Under the pieces are notes generated by a model. That model saw nothing but the letters and a program-made list of their open reading frames with translations, had not been told where the DNA came from and did not search any database. From Ferruginibacter sp. (GTDB lineage: Bacteria; Bacteroidota; Bacteroidia; Chitinophagales; Chitinophagaceae), in NCBI GenBank assembly GCA_025362235.1, contig JANYGZ010000098.1, forward strand, positions 1-64,000: a stretch of 64,000 nt of DNA. Direction: 5' to 3'. Positions within the stretch are counted from its first letter, which is position 1, and each line of letters starts with the position of its first letter. Position numbers and translations under genes: made by a program. This document shows, one piece after another, positions 1-9,453 of this stretch.

Positions 1-87
1 AGACAGAGGTGGCTGTTGGATGCAAAATACTCAACATCATGCTGCAAACGGCAAAACCACAAAGCAAGAAAATATCTTAACAATAAA

Positions 88-590
88 TCAGGATAGGTTA
101 GCTATCAATAAAATTTTATTCATGCAACAAAGCCAGTTAAAGTCCTCAATGAAATTTAAATAATCATCATTCGTAATATCACTTTTATTATGATAGAAAA
201 TAAATTTGTTCCCATTACTTAAAAGCAATTTAAATTTTGAGTATTTATTTTCGGATTCATCAAATACTAAATAGCTGCTAATGTCTGACCAGCTTATAAA
301 AACATCTTGCTTATTTTGAAATATAAACTGCTTAACCCATTTCTTTTTTAGTCCTCATCTATTGTTAATTCAATGTCAGTTGTAGCAACCAGTTTAATAA
401 TTTTCGGTACTAAATAAAAAAAAGTAATTAAAACAATGGCCGAAGATGTAAAAATAGAAATAACTCCTAGGTTATGGTAAGGAGGGTTTGGAAAGAGTAA
501 AACTATTATTCCTGTTACAAAAGATAATAATATTAATGATACAATTAAAAAATAAAATAAGGACACTCCCCTTATTGAGTAGGATTTCAT
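88..590 (-). pseudogene. Two-helix membrane protein with PH-like tail, frameshifted
   Basis: The ORF track gives only an 80-residue piece ending ELTIDED. It has two hydrophobic segments (about residues 10-32 and 44-62). The next codon is a stop inside GACTAAAAAAG, but one frame over the reading stays open for about 86 more codons, beginning KKKWVKQF and ending at TGA (88-90). The continuation includes an SWSDISSYLVFDE segment and looks like genuine protein. One missing base, for example a T giving GACTTAAAAAAG, would restore a protein of about 167 residues. Two helices followed by a small beta-rich cytoplasmic domain recall bacterial PH-like membrane proteins; this family call is inference. 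Either the gene is broken or the sequence has a one-base error. Confidence 0.55.
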
Positions 591-650
591 AATGTTACAT
601 TTAATTATGGGCTAAGGAAATAATGAATACTGAAAAGATTCCCTTAGTTT

Positions 651-1214
651 TTATTTTTTGAACCCAATTCTTTGTCTGTCTTCCCATTTTCTTTGCGCAG
701 CCTTTTCATCTAATAGATTTTCCATTGCATCATAAATCTGATTTAGCTGCACATCATGCTCACCAAGCCGTTCCTTGATTTCTTTTAGCTGTTCTTTTAT
801 ATCAGTTTGTTTCAAAACAGCTTTTTTTATTGCTACAAAAGCCCGCATAATAGCAATATTCATCTTAATTGCTTTATCGGAGTTTATAACTCCGCTTAAC
901 ATGGCAACGCCCTGTTCGGTAAATACATAAGGAAGATATTTCAGATGTTGCCCCCTGCCATTCTTTAAGATCACAATTTGTGATCTTAAAGAATCATTGT
1001 TTTCTGAGGCTTCAATTTGAAGCCGCAGCTCTTCAAATTCTTCTTTAGTAAGCTGAAACATGAAGTCTTTAGGAAATCGCCTGGCTTGGCGTTTTACTGC
1101 CTGGTTTAAACTCCTGGTCTCTATTTCATATAGTTCTGCCAGGTCCCTGTCGAGCATAACCCTTTCGCCTCTTATTTCATAAATCCTGTTTTGGATGCTT
1201 TGTATTATTTGCAT
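651..1214 (-). CDS. ORF6N domain DNA-binding protein (copy 1)
   Basis: 187 residues. The N-terminal part (YEIRGERVMLDRDLAELYEI, then FPKDFMFQL and FTEQGVAMLSGV) is the ORF6N domain, a KilA-N-related DNA-binding domain first known from phage proteins. A charged, coiled-coil-like tail follows (about residues 125-180). Compared with copy 2 at 30 kb this protein has about a dozen extra residues before the FTEQGVAML block, and exactly this stretch is encoded by a near-perfect 35-bp palindrome. A second palindrome lies just beside it. The gene sits 125 bp downstream of carB on the same strand, with a further copy of the palindrome in between. Its biological role is unknown; autoregulation through the palindromes is a reasonable guess only. 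Confidence 0.85.
   Translation of the reverse strand: MQIIQSIQNRIYEIRGERVMLDRDLAELYEIETRSLNQAVKRQARRFPKDFMFQLTKEEFEELRLQIEASENNDSLRSQIVILKNGRGQHLKYLPYVFTEQGVAMLSGVINSDKAIKMNIAIMRAFVAIKKAVLKQTDIKEQLKEIKERLGEHDVQLNQIYDAMENLLDEKAAQRKWEDRQRIGFKK
960..994. repeat. ORF6N palindrome, copy 1a (inside the coding region)
   Basis: Perfect 17-bp arms around one central base: ATTCTTTAAGATCACAA, T, TTGTGATCTTAAAGAAT. It lies wholly within the ORF6N gene and is read in frame as LRSQIVILKN on the minus strand. The core TCACAA-T-TTGTGA recurs upstream of this gene and around the second ORF6N gene. Confidence 0.9.
1008..1024. repeat. ORF6N palindrome, copy 1b (inside the coding region)
   Basis: Perfect 8-bp arms GGCTTCAA, T, TTGAAGCC with the same CAA-T-TTG centre as the longer element 13 bp away. 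It encodes LQIEAS, the position that aligns with the palindrome-encoded SQFATS of the second ORF6N protein. Confidence 0.7.
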
Positions 1215-1310
1215 AATAGATGCTTTTCAGATACAGCAACAATATAACAACAAAAAATTCAAATTAAAAGGAAGATGCCAAGGATCGATAATTGTCGCAC
1301 ATAAAAAAAT

Positions 1311-1331
1311 AAGATCACAATTTGTGACCTT
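1311..1331. repeat. ORF6N palindrome, copy 1c (upstream of the gene)
   Basis: AAGATCACAA, T, TTGTGACCTT: 10-bp arms with one mismatch. It lies 97 bp before the ORF6N start codon and 8 bp after the carB stop, so it is non-coding here. Possible operator for the ORF6N protein. Confidence 0.8.
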
Positions 1332-1339
1332 AAAAAATA

Positions 1340-4195
1340 TTATTTGCTCAAATGCATACTACGTTCTTTATACAGTTGCCTGAAATAAGGATCACGCAGG
1401 TCTTTTATAAAACGTATCGCTTCTCCTGTACTTTTCATTTCCGGGCCAAGCTCTTTATTTACACCAGGGAATTTATTAAAAGAAAAAACCGGTTCTTTAA
1501 TGGCAAAACCCGTCATCTTTTTCTCGAATGTAAAATCTTTCAATTTATTTACACCTATCATTATTTTGGTAGCAATATTTAAGTAAGGTATCTGGTAAGC
1601 TTTGGCAATAAAAGGAGTGGTACGACTGGCCCTTGGGTTGGCTTCGATAACATAAACGTTGCCATCTTTAATGGCAAACTGAATATTAATCAGTCCTTTT
1701 ATTTTGAGCGTCCTTGCAATTTTCTCTGCATACTCTTCCATGGTATGAACAATCAATGGCGATAAATTAAACTGGGGCAACACTGCGTTGCTGTCACCAC
1801 TATGGATACCTGCCGGCTCAATATGTTCCATCACGCCCATGATGTGAAAATCTTCACCATCAAAAATGGCATCAATTTCAGCTTCCTGGCAACGGTCCAA
1901 AAAGTGGTCAATTAAAATTTTATTGCCGGGCAAATGTTTTATCAAACTTAAAATACCTTTTTCAAGGTCTTCATCATTCAGCACAATCCGCATACGCTGT
2001 CCGCCAATTACATAACTGGGGCGTATCAGCACAGGGTAACCTACCTGTTTTGCTACTTCAATGGCATCGTCTGTATTAAAGGCTGTGCCATAATTTGGAT
2101 AAGGGATACCCAGTTCTTTTAAAGTATCACTAAATCTGCCCCTGTCTTCTGCAATATCCATACTGTCGAAAGAAGTGCCGATAATTTTTATACCTTTTTC
2201 GTGTAATTTTTTCGCAAGCTTTAACGCTGTCTGCCCGCCCAATTGCACAATTACACCTTCGGGTTTTTCGTGTTCTATTATTTCCCACAGGTGTTCCCAA
2301 AATACAGGTTCAAAATATAATTTATCAGCAATATCAAAATCAGTAGACACGGTTTCAGGATTACAATTCACCATGATGGCTTCATAACCTGCCTCTTTTA
2401 CAGCCAGTAAACCATGTACACAACAATAGTCAAACTCAATACCCTGGCCAATTCTATTAGGCCCGCTACCCAATACAATTATCTTCTTCTTTGCAGAAAC
2501 TTTCGATTCATTGGACACCAGTCCTCCTCCGCTAACCAGCGGAGAGATAGAGGGGGCTTCAAACGTGCTATAGAAATAGGGCGTCTTTGCTTCAAACTCT
2601 GCGCTACATGTATCTACCATTTTAAACACCCTTGTCAGGCCCATGGCTTTTCTGCGGTTATAAATAATTTCCGCATCATCTTCCTTCATAATGCGGACTA
2701 TCTGTTCATCGCTGAAACCTAAAAACTTTGCCTTTGTTAAAACATCATCAGGCAATGTTTTTAAATCATATTGGGCAATCTCTTTTTCACAATCGCAAAT
2801 CTTTTGTATCTGGTAAATAAACCACCTGTCTATGCCCGTACTTTCGCAGATACGTTTTACACTTGCCCCGGCCATCAATGCATCTTTAATGCGAAAAACC
2901 CTGTCCCATTTTGGTATCTTGATGTATTCAATCAGTTCATCTGCATGCATTAAACTTTTGCCATAATAACCTAGGCCTACGGCTTCGTTTTCTAAACTCT
3001 GACAGGCTTTTTGTATCGCTTCGGCAAAGCTTCTGCCAATGGCCATTACTTCACCAACACTTTTCATCTGAAAGCCCAGGGTATCATTGGCACCTTTAAA
3101 TTTATCAAAGTTCCAGCGGGGAATTTTTACAATTACATAATCCAATGCAGGTTCAAAATAAGCCGAGGTAGATTGAGTGATCTGGTTCTTTAATTCATCA
3201 AGATTATACCCGATGGCCAGCTTGGCGGCAATTTTTGCAATTGGATAACCCGTAGCCTTACTCGCTAATGCAGAGGAGCGGCTTACCCTGGGATTTATTT
3301 CTACCACAATTAATTCTTCTGTTTGTGGATTTAAAGCAAACTGTACATTGCAACCACCGGCAAAATTACCCAATGCCCTCATCATCCTGATAGCCGTGTT
3401 GCGCATCAACTGATAAGCGCTATCGCTTAAAGTCATGGCTGGCGCTACTGTTATGCTATCACCTGTATGAACTCCCATGGGGTCAAAATTTTCAACCGCA
3501 CAAATTATTACTACGTTATCATTGCTATCCCTAAGCAGCTCCAGTTCAAATTCTTTCCAGCCCAGCACCGCTTTTTCTACCAGTACTTCATGAATGGGCG
3601 ATGCGGTTAAACCATTGTTCAATGCTTCATCCAGTTCTTCCTTTTTAAATACGATACCACCACCGCTGCCCCCTAAGGTAAATGAAGGGCGAATCACCAA
3701 CGGAAATCCTATCTCCTGCGCAAATTCTTTTCCTTCTAAAAAAGAGTTGGCTGTTCTTGCCTGGCAAACTGGTATACCCATTTCAATCATCCACTGGCGA
3801 AATTTTTCCCTGTCCTCTGCCTTATCTATTGCTTTGATATCAACCCCAATAAGCCTTACATTAAATTTTTCCCAAATGCCCAGTTCATCCGCTTCTTTAC
3901 AAAGGTTTAAAGCGGTTTGCCCGCCCATGGTGGGCAATACGGCATCTATATTATTTTCTTCCAATATCTGCTCGATGCTTTCAACAGTCAATGGCAGCAG
4001 GTAAACCCTGTCGGCCATCATCGGGTCGGTCATTATTGTAGCCGGGTTGCTGTTGATTAATATTACTTTAATACCTTCTTCACGTAAACTTCTGGCTGCT
4101 TGTGTGCCGGAGTAATCAAATTCGCAGGCCTGGCCAATAACAATAGGGCCCGAGCCGATAATAAGTACTGATTGAATGGAATTGTCTATTGGCAT
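1340..4195 (-). CDS. carB: Carbamoyl-phosphate synthase large subunit
   Basis: 951 residues. CarB makes carbamoyl phosphate from bicarbonate, ammonia (delivered by the CarA glutaminase) and two ATP, feeding pyrimidine and arginine synthesis. The protein shows the expected internal duplication: the N-terminal half starts [20 protein letters not shown] and the second half (from about residue 570) starts [19 protein letters not shown]; each carries an ATP-grasp domain with the typical EINPR/EANPR motifs. It stops after the second ATP-grasp domain and lacks the C-terminal MGS-like allosteric domain of the E. coli enzyme (1073 residues). To my knowledge this shorter form is usual in Bacteroidota, so it is not a truncation. 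carA is not in the window. Confidence 0.97.
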   Translation of the reverse strand: MPIDNSIQSVLIIGSGPIVIGQACEFDYSGTQAARSLREEGIKVILINSNPATIMTDPMMADRVYLLPLTVESIEQILEENNIDAVLPTMGGQTALNLCKEADELGIWEKFNVRLIGVDIKAIDKAEDREKFRQWMIEMGIPVCQARTANSFLEGKEFAQEIGFPLVIRPSFTLGGSGGGIVFKKEELDEALNNGLTASPIHEVLVEKAVLGWKEFELELLRDSNDNVVIICAVENFDPMGVHTGDSITVAPAMTLSDSAYQLMRNTAIRMMRALGNFAGGCNVQFALNPQTEELIVVEINPRVSRSSALASKATGYPIAKIAAKLAIGYNLDELKNQITQSTSAYFEPALDYVIVKIPRWNFDKFKGANDTLGFQMKSVGEVMAIGRSFAEAIQKACQSLENEAVGLGYYGKSLMHADELIEYIKIPKWDRVFRIKDALMAGASVKRICESTGIDRWFIYQIQKICDCEKEIAQYDLKTLPDDVLTKAKFLGFSDEQIVRIMKEDDAEIIYNRRKAMGLTRVFKMVDTCSAEFEAKTPYFYSTFEAPSISPLVSGGGLVSNESKVSAKKKIIVLGSGPNRIGQGIEFDYCCVHGLLAVKEAGYEAIMVNCNPETVSTDFDIADKLYFEPVFWEHLWEIIEHEKPEGVIVQLGGQTALKLAKKLHEKGIKIIGTSFDSMDIAEDRGRFSDTLKELGIPYPNYGTAFNTDDAIEVAKQVGYPVLIRPSYVIGGQRMRIVLNDEDLEKGILSLIKHLPGNKILIDHFLDRCQEAEIDAIFDGEDFHIMGVMEHIEPAGIHSGDSNAVLPQFNLSPLIVHTMEEYAEKIARTLKIKGLINIQFAIKDGNVYVIEANPRASRTTPFIAKAYQIPYLNIATKIMIGVNKLKDFTFEKKMTGFAIKEPVFSFNKFPGVNKELGPEMKSTGEAIRFIKDLRDPYFRQLYKERSMHLSK

Positions 4196-4734
4196 AATAT
4201 GTTACCCTATGTACAGGCGTGCAAAAGTAAGGCACTGAGCCGAAAAAATGAAATGAGAATTAAACAATCCGGCGGGTAAAATAATTGAAAATCATTTTAA
4301 ATTTTTGGTATATCAGTTACTGGTTTGTTGCGGCAAGGCCGTAACAGCGGATTTATTCACCATCAAAACCGGAATTAAAAATTTATTAAATCAATAAAAA
4401 GATGTATATATAAAGCGGCTAAAAACAAATGCAGAAAATGCAGTGACTAAAAAATACAAATAAAAACAAGGTCTTTTTAATTAATTAACAAATAATGGCG
4501 AGGTTTTTGAAAAACTAATGATAAACATATACCTCTACCTATCGTACAAAATTTTACTGGTAATTATGGAAACTGTTTTTTGGAATTAATAATACTATCA
4601 CTACAGTAAATTTATGGTTATTTATTTGATGGCATCCTTTTTATAAGGCAACTGTTAAATAAAAATCTTCGATTATTAATACATACACAGTAGTAATTAT
4701 CTTAAATTATTTTAAACCACTAAAATTTCAAAGT
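4196..4734. other. Intergenic region, carB to DUF4382 gene
   Basis: About 540 bp, very AT-rich, between two divergent genes. Apart from the carB promoter box I see no coding sequence, repeat or strong hairpin in it. Confidence 0.5.
4222..4229 (-). promoter_or_regulatory. Candidate -7 promoter box for carB
   Basis: TACTTTTG on the minus strand matches the Bacteroidota TAnnTTTG -7 consensus and ends 26 bp before the carB start codon. No clear TTG -33 element was found at the right spacing. Confidence 0.4.
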
Positions 4735-5625
4735 ATGCAATTATCAAAGAAATTAATTATTGTTACCAGTTTTCTGGCAATTAGTTTATTATTAATAATA
4801 AGCTCCTGCCAAAAACAAGACACGGGTTTAACCAATCCCACAAATGGCAAAAAATTATCCCTGTATTTAACAGATGCGCCATGCCAATACGATTCCGTTT
4901 TTATTGACATCCGCTATGTAGAAGTAAAAGTTGATACAAGTAACGAACACATGAGTGATGACCATTTTGGCGATACGGATAAAGATGAGGATGATGATCA
5001 TCAGCACCATGACGGGTTTGGTAAATGGGATACACTTACCATCAACCCTGGCATATACAATATTTTACAACTACGTAATGGCATTGATACCTTGCTGGGC
5101 ACAGGAAATTTACCACTTGGTTCAATCAGGAAAATCAGGTTAACACTGGGTACCAATAACAGCCTTGTAAATGCCGGCATAAAGTATCCTCTTACCCTGC
5201 TTGCAGGTACCAATAATTATGTGTATATAAAAATCCATAAGGAAGATGAAGATGATGAAGATGAAATTACTTCCGCTCATTCTTCTATCTGGATTGATTT
5301 TAATGTATGCGAATCTATTAAATTAATAGACGGCCAATATTTTCTTAAACCATTTTTTAAACCATTTGGCATGAAGAATTTTGGTAAACTTGAAGGTAAA
5401 GTATTACCAGATGCTGCTCATGCTTTTGTATCGGCAAGTAACGGTACAGATGCAGCCTCAACAATACCTGAAGAAAATGGAGAATACAAAATTCGTGGAT
5501 TAAAAGAGGGAACTTATAGTGTCAGGTTTAAAGGTTCCGGAGGTTATAATGATACAACTATTACAAATATAAATGTGCAAAAAGGTAAGGAAACAAATGT
5601 TCCAACTGTAACATTGCATTTATAG
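4735..5625 (+). CDS. DUF4382 lipoprotein with carboxypeptidase-regulatory-like tail
   Basis: 296 residues. The N-terminus is a lipoprotein signal with cysteine after about residue 22 (LIISSC). The sequence KLSLYLTDAPCQYDSVFIDI, followed by VEVKVD, is the DUF4382 signature of secreted Bacteroidota proteins. Two acidic, histidine-containing stretches (DDHFGDTDKDEDDDHQHH and DEDDEDE) could bind metal. The last 80 residues (FGKLEGKV.. to VTLHL) resemble a carboxypeptidase-D regulatory-like beta sandwich. Function unknown. It is monocistronic and followed by a clear terminator. Confidence 0.8.
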   Translation: MQLSKKLIIVTSFLAISLLLIISSCQKQDTGLTNPTNGKKLSLYLTDAPCQYDSVFIDIRYVEVKVDTSNEHMSDDHFGDTDKDEDDDHQHHDGFGKWDTLTINPGIYNILQLRNGIDTLLGTGNLPLGSIRKIRLTLGTNNSLVNAGIKYPLTLLAGTNNYVYIKIHKEDEDDEDEITSAHSSIWIDFNVCESIKLIDGQYFLKPFFKPFGMKNFGKLEGKVLPDAAHAFVSASNGTDAASTIPEENGEYKIRGLKEGTYSVRFKGSGGYNDTTITNINVQKGKETNVPTVTLHL

Positions 5626-5651
5626 GTACTACAATTTTTCTACATAATCAG

Positions 5652-5676
5652 GCCGGAATTTATTTCCGGCTTTTTT
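5652..5676 (+). terminator. Rho-independent terminator
   Basis: GCCGGAA, 5-nt loop, TTCCGGC followed by six T. It lies 27 bp after the DUF4382 gene. Confidence 0.85.
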
Positions 5677-5737
5677 ATTTACATCACTATAAAAACTATA
5701 GATAATTAAAAATCAGGCCTCACCGGGGCATGAAAGT

Positions 5738-6037
5738 TTATGATGGATTACCAGCAGGTGGATTATCCTTTTTTCCAAACAAATCACTGATTGTTTTTTC
5801 GGCATCACCGAAATGTTCTTTAAAAGCATCAGCACCTTTTGTTTTCAATTCTTCAAAATAATCTTTGGCTTTTTCAAAGGCTCCTTCTGCTTCATCTTTC
5901 ATTTTATGTGCCTTGTCTTTTAAATCACCGGCAAGTTTTTCTTTTTCTTCCGGGCTCATGCTCATATATTTTGCACCGGCTAAAGCAGCGGCAGCACCCA
6001 GTAAAAAAGTGGCTATGTGTTTTGAATTTACGTTCAT
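5738..6037 (-). CDS. YtxH-like small membrane-associated protein
   Basis: 99 residues. A short glycine/alanine-rich hydrophobic segment (FLLGAAAALAGAKYM, about residues 11-25) is followed by a highly charged, helical tail (EEKEKLAGDLKDKAHKMKDE). This is the organisation of YtxH-domain proteins, often linked to general stress responses. Function not established. It is divergent from the M23 peptidase gene with only 54 bp between the two starts. Confidence 0.75.
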   Translation of the reverse strand: MNVNSKHIATFLLGAAAALAGAKYMSMSPEEKEKLAGDLKDKAHKMKDEAEGAFEKAKDYFEELKTKGADAFKEHFGDAEKTISDLFGKKDNPPAGNPS

Positions 6038-6066
6038 GATAAAATTTTTAATGTTGATTTTAAAAT

Positions 6067-6074
6067 TAAGTTTG
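6067..6074 (+). promoter_or_regulatory. Candidate -7 promoter box for the M23 peptidase gene
   Basis: TAAGTTTG matches TAnnTTTG and ends 17 bp before the start codon, predicting a very short leader. Confidence 0.4.
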
Positions 6075-6091
6075 CATCTTTATTACAAGAT

Positions 6092-7807
6092 ATGAATGTA
6101 CAAAAAGTAGGCACGTTATTATACTTTTCCCTGTTATTTAATTCGGTTACCGCCCAGGTATTTCCCGAAAAAAACTACCCTCAGCATTATTTTCAATGGC
6201 CCGTTATTGCAAAACATGCGCTGGCAGCCAACTTTGGCGAATTACGGCCCAATCATTACCACATGGGTCTTGATTGTAAAACAGACCAGAGAGAAAATGT
6301 AACCGTGGTGGCTGCGGCAGACGGATATATTGCCAAAGTAAAAATAGAGCCTTATGGATTTGGTAGGTGCATCTACATCAATCACACCAACGGATACACC
6401 ACTTTATACGCTCATTTAAATGATTTTTATCCGGCACTGGAAAAATATATTACTGAGCAGCAATACAAACTGCAAAGCTGGAGGGTATTTATCGATATTC
6501 CCGCTGATTTATTCCTGGTAAAAAAAGGGCAGTTTATTGCCTATAGTGGTAACACGGGTGGTTCCCAGGGGCCACACACGCATTTTGAAATAAGAAATAC
6601 TGCAACAGATAAAGTATTAAACCCTTTATTATTTGGGTTTGACCTGCCGGATAATATTCCACCGGATATTTTGCGTTTAGCCGTATATGACAGAAACATC
6701 AGCACGTATGAACAAAGCCCGAAATTTTACCCGTTAAAAAAAGTGAATGGTATGTACACTACCGTTCCTGCAGTCATCACCAGCAATACAGATAAGGTAA
6801 GTTTTGCCATTACCGCATACGACAGGTACACAGGCTCTACCAACAAAAATGGTATTTACCAGGCTATTTTATCGGATAATTATAAGGAGGTTATTGGATT
6901 TGAGTTAGACAATATCAGTTATGATGAAACAAGGTATCTGAATGCGCATATTGATTACAGATTACGCAGTACCGGCGGCCCTTATGTACAACACTTAAGC
7001 AGGTTGCCGGGTTATCCACAAGGGATTTATAAAGATGTTAGCGGCAACGGTGTAATTAACCTGCACGATAATGCGGTGCATCAAATAAAGGTGGAAGTAA
7101 AGGATGCCAATGGCAATACTTCTTTTTTAAAATTTGCTGTACAAAGAGGGTTTATGCAACAGCAAAAAAATATGCCGTTACCTTTTGCTGTGTACCAGCC
7201 AAAAGAGTTTAATCCCGGTTTTATAAATGTATTTGAAAATGATAAGGTAAGTTTTTATTTGCCCGAAATAAGTTTGTATGATTCCATCAGGTTTAAGTTT
7301 AACGAAATAATTCCTGCAACAGGTTTTCCTGTTTACCAGTTACACAATATTACTGTTCCGTTACAAACCATGTTTGTTTTAAAAATAAAAAATACCGTTA
7401 CTGCTTTTCCAGATAAAATAGTGATGCACCGTTTTGCTAACGGCAAAAATGATTATGCAAAAGCTTTTAATGAAAACAATTGGTTTAAAGTAAACTTCAG
7501 GGAATTTGGCAATTTTCAATTAATGGAAGATACCCTGCCACCCACCATTAAACCCATTGGTTTTAAAGAAGGCATGCGGGTTGGTAAACTAAACCGCCTG
7601 GCATTTGTTATTATTGACAATACAGAAGAAATAACCAATTTTAATGCTGAACTTGATGGTAAGTGGTTACGTTTTAGCAATGATAAAGGCAAAATATTTA
7701 TTTATAAATTTGATGCACATTGCCCAGCGGGTAATCATGAATTAAAAATAACAGCAACAGATTGTGTGGGCAATACTACATTGAAAACATATCATTTTAC
7801 AAGATAA
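6092..7807 (+). CDS. Secreted M23 family metallopeptidase
   Basis: 571 residues. A signal peptide (to about TAQ, residue 22) is followed by a LytM/M23 domain. The zinc ligands are visible as HMGLD (about residues 56-60) and HTHFE (about residue 160), with the usual GFGRCIYINH and YAHL strands between them. M23 enzymes cut peptide bridges in peptidoglycan or act as amidase activators. The C-terminal 370 residues form a long beta-rich extension that I cannot assign to a named domain. The protein is about twice the size of the simple M23 enzyme at 16.6 kb. bcp follows after 47 bp on the same strand. Confidence 0.88.
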   Translation: MNVQKVGTLLYFSLLFNSVTAQVFPEKNYPQHYFQWPVIAKHALAANFGELRPNHYHMGLDCKTDQRENVTVVAAADGYIAKVKIEPYGFGRCIYINHTNGYTTLYAHLNDFYPALEKYITEQQYKLQSWRVFIDIPADLFLVKKGQFIAYSGNTGGSQGPHTHFEIRNTATDKVLNPLLFGFDLPDNIPPDILRLAVYDRNISTYEQSPKFYPLKKVNGMYTTVPAVITSNTDKVSFAITAYDRYTGSTNKNGIYQAILSDNYKEVIGFELDNISYDETRYLNAHIDYRLRSTGGPYVQHLSRLPGYPQGIYKDVSGNGVINLHDNAVHQIKVEVKDANGNTSFLKFAVQRGFMQQQKNMPLPFAVYQPKEFNPGFINVFENDKVSFYLPEISLYDSIRFKFNEIIPATGFPVYQLHNITVPLQTMFVLKIKNTVTAFPDKIVMHRFANGKNDYAKAFNENNWFKVNFREFGNFQLMEDTLPPTIKPIGFKEGMRVGKLNRLAFVIIDNTEEITNFNAELDGKWLRFSNDKGKIFIYKFDAHCPAGNHELKITATDCVGNTTLKTYHFTR

Positions 7808-7820
7808 AAGAGATTTTACC

Positions 7821-7837
7821 AGCGCCAGAAAATGGCG
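7821..7837 (+). other. Small GC-rich hairpin between M23 gene and bcp
   Basis: GCGCCA, GAAAA loop, TGGCGC. It sits 18 bp before the bcp start codon and has no T-run, so it could affect translation or mRNA stability rather than end transcription. Confidence 0.5.
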
Positions 7838-7854
7838 CATAAAAAATTAAAAAA

Positions 7855-8328
7855 ATGGCAATACCAGCAGAAGGTAAAAAAGCACCGGCATTTACTGCCC
7901 TTGACCAAAACGGTAAAAAAATTACGCTTGATTTATTTAAAGGAAAAAAAGTGGTGCTGTATTTTTATCCGGAAGATGATACACCAACCTGTACGGACCA
8001 GGCCTGTAACCTTCGTGATAATTTCGGCGCTTTAAAAAAAGAAGGTATTGTAGTGCTGGGGGTTAGCCCGGATGCTGTAGAAAAGCATAAAAAATTTGAA
8101 AAAAAATTCGATCTTCCTTTCACCTTACTGGCAGATCCAAATCACATTATAATTGATAAGTATGGTGTGTGGGGTCCTAAACAAATGTTTGGAAATAAAT
8201 ATATGGGGTTGTTGCGCACCACTTTTTTAATTGATGAAAAAGGAATTATCCGAAAAGTATTTCTAAAGCCAAAATCAAAAAAGCACACCGAAGAAATTTT
8301 AAATGCCTGGAAAGAAATTGCCAAATAA
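7855..8328 (+). CDS. bcp: Thioredoxin-dependent thiol peroxidase (BCP/PrxQ type)
   Basis: 157 residues. It reduces hydrogen peroxide and organic peroxides in the cytoplasm, recycled by thioredoxin. The peroxidatic site is YPEDDTPTCTDQACNLRD: Cys at about residue 47 and a second Cys five residues on, the spacing of atypical 2-Cys PrxQ enzymes. The usual TPGCT is TPTCT here. Later motifs GVSPD, FTLLADP and RTTFLIDEKG match the family, and the length is normal. The 3' end overlaps the next gene by 26 bp. Confidence 0.95.
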   Translation: MAIPAEGKKAPAFTALDQNGKKITLDLFKGKKVVLYFYPEDDTPTCTDQACNLRDNFGALKKEGIVVLGVSPDAVEKHKKFEKKFDLPFTLLADPNHIIIDKYGVWGPKQMFGNKYMGLLRTTFLIDEKGIIRKVFLKPKSKKHTEEILNAWKEIAK

Positions 8329-8614
8329 AAATGTTACCATAAAAGAAAATTCCTGGCTTGCTGCGATAGCGGCTAAAAAATTAGGTACAAAATCAGTTGC
8401 CATGGTATTGGGTAATACGATACACTTACATGGTGCCGGTAAGGAAGAATTTTTGAATGATACAAGATGGGTAAAACATGAGCTTTGCCACATACAACAA
8501 TACCGACAACATGGTTATATTGGCTTTATAGTAAAATACCTGTGGCAAACCATCCGCAATGGATATTATAATAATCAATTTGAAGTAGCTGCAAGGGCTG
8601 CAGAAAAATTATAA
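8303..8614 (+). CDS. Small HExxH protein, putative metallopeptidase-like
   Basis: 103 residues. The central motif KHELCHIQQYRQHG contains HELCH, a HExxH zinc-binding pattern, and is followed by a GFIVKYLWQTIRNGYYNNQFEVAARAAE segment, which resembles the DUF4157-like small protease fold. A third zinc ligand could be the late glutamate in FEVAAR. No signal peptide. The chosen start gives a 26-bp overlap with bcp, suggesting translational coupling. It meets birA head-on with a 6-bp overlap. Peptidase activity is inferred from the motif only. Confidence 0.65.
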   Translation: MPGKKLPNKNVTIKENSWLAAIAAKKLGTKSVAMVLGNTIHLHGAGKEEFLNDTRWVKHELCHIQQYRQHGYIGFIVKYLWQTIRNGYYNNQFEVAARAAEKL

Positions 8615-9349
8615 TACCCATATTACTTCTCCAAAATCAAACAACCGCTCCATATTATCTTCCGTAATCAGTTGCCCATGAGCCGTAACACCTTTTATAA
8701 CGGTATCAAAAATAATAGCATCTTTTTTTAGCCTTGTCTTTTTATTCAAACAATATAACAACCCGTTATACGCTTTCAATAAACCGGTAAAATTTCCTTT
8801 TTCTAATTGGTTAAATCTTTTAAGTATTAATTGATGAAGCTCCCTGGCCAATGCAATCGTATCAAAAGATTTTCCGGTTATCTGTTTAAGGGAAACAGCG
8901 TTTTTTAAACGCTCATCAAAATAAGGCTGATTAATATTTACGCCAATACCTGCAACAGCATATTTCCATTCTTTTCCATGAAAAATATTTTCTATCAATA
9001 TCCCCCCTGCCTTTCTGTCACGCCAGTAAATATCATTGGGCCATTTTATGGTTGTTTCATCGCCGGCATAAAAGTTAACAAAATCAAAACAACCCATGGC
9101 AACCGCCACAGAAAGTTGAAATTGTTGTAATGCGTTTAGTGTTGCTGGCTCTAAAACTATACTTAAGGCAATATTTACATCGATGGAAGTTTCCCAAAGT
9201 TTTCCTCTTTGGCCTTTACCAGCTGTTTGTATAGATGAAAAATAAGCGTTGCCGTGCCTGGACAATCCTTCATGCACCCTTGCCATGGCATAGTTGTTGG
9301 TACTGTCCACGGTGTCTAAAACAATAAAAGAAGGAGTTGTTGATGCCAT
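8609..9349 (-). CDS. birA: Biotin--[acetyl-CoA-carboxylase] ligase
   Basis: 246 residues. It activates biotin to biotinyl-AMP and attaches it to the biotin carrier protein. Motifs seen: DSTNNYA, the adenylate-binding AGKGQRGKLWET (a GRGRxGRxW variant), IKWPNDIYW, KAGGILIE and GIGVNIN. There is no N-terminal helix-turn-helix, so this is a monofunctional ligase rather than a repressor. The gene is divergent from rsfS. Confidence 0.93.
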   Translation of the reverse strand: MASTTPSFIVLDTVDSTNNYAMARVHEGLSRHGNAYFSSIQTAGKGQRGKLWETSIDVNIALSIVLEPATLNALQQFQLSVAVAMGCFDFVNFYAGDETTIKWPNDIYWRDRKAGGILIENIFHGKEWKYAVAGIGVNINQPYFDERLKNAVSLKQITGKSFDTIALARELHQLILKRFNQLEKGNFTGLLKAYNGLLYCLNKKTRLKKDAIIFDTVIKGVTAHGQLITEDNMERLFDFGEVIWVL

Positions 9350-9350
9350 A

Positions 9351-9382
9351 TTGCAACGATTGATAAAGAAATAGTACTTTTG
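9351..9382 (+). promoter_or_regulatory. Candidate promoter for rsfS
   Basis: TTG (9351-9353), 21-bp spacer, TACTTTTG (9375-9382): fits the Bacteroidota -33/-7 layout. It lies in the birA/rsfS divergent region. Confidence 0.45.
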
Positions 9383-9453
9383 GTATCATTTGCAAGCTAC
9401 ATGCAGTAAATAATAAAACAAAACAATATTACGTTCGTCATACTGTTTATAAC

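Noticed and set aside
340-356. Programmed -1 frameshift at GACTAAAAAAG
   Set aside because: The A-rich slippery run lies after the stop codon rather than before it, so ribosomes would terminate first. A missing base is simpler.
1340-4195. Truncated CarB
   Set aside because: The missing C-terminal allosteric domain is, to my knowledge, usual for Bacteroidota CarB; both ATP-grasp halves are intact.
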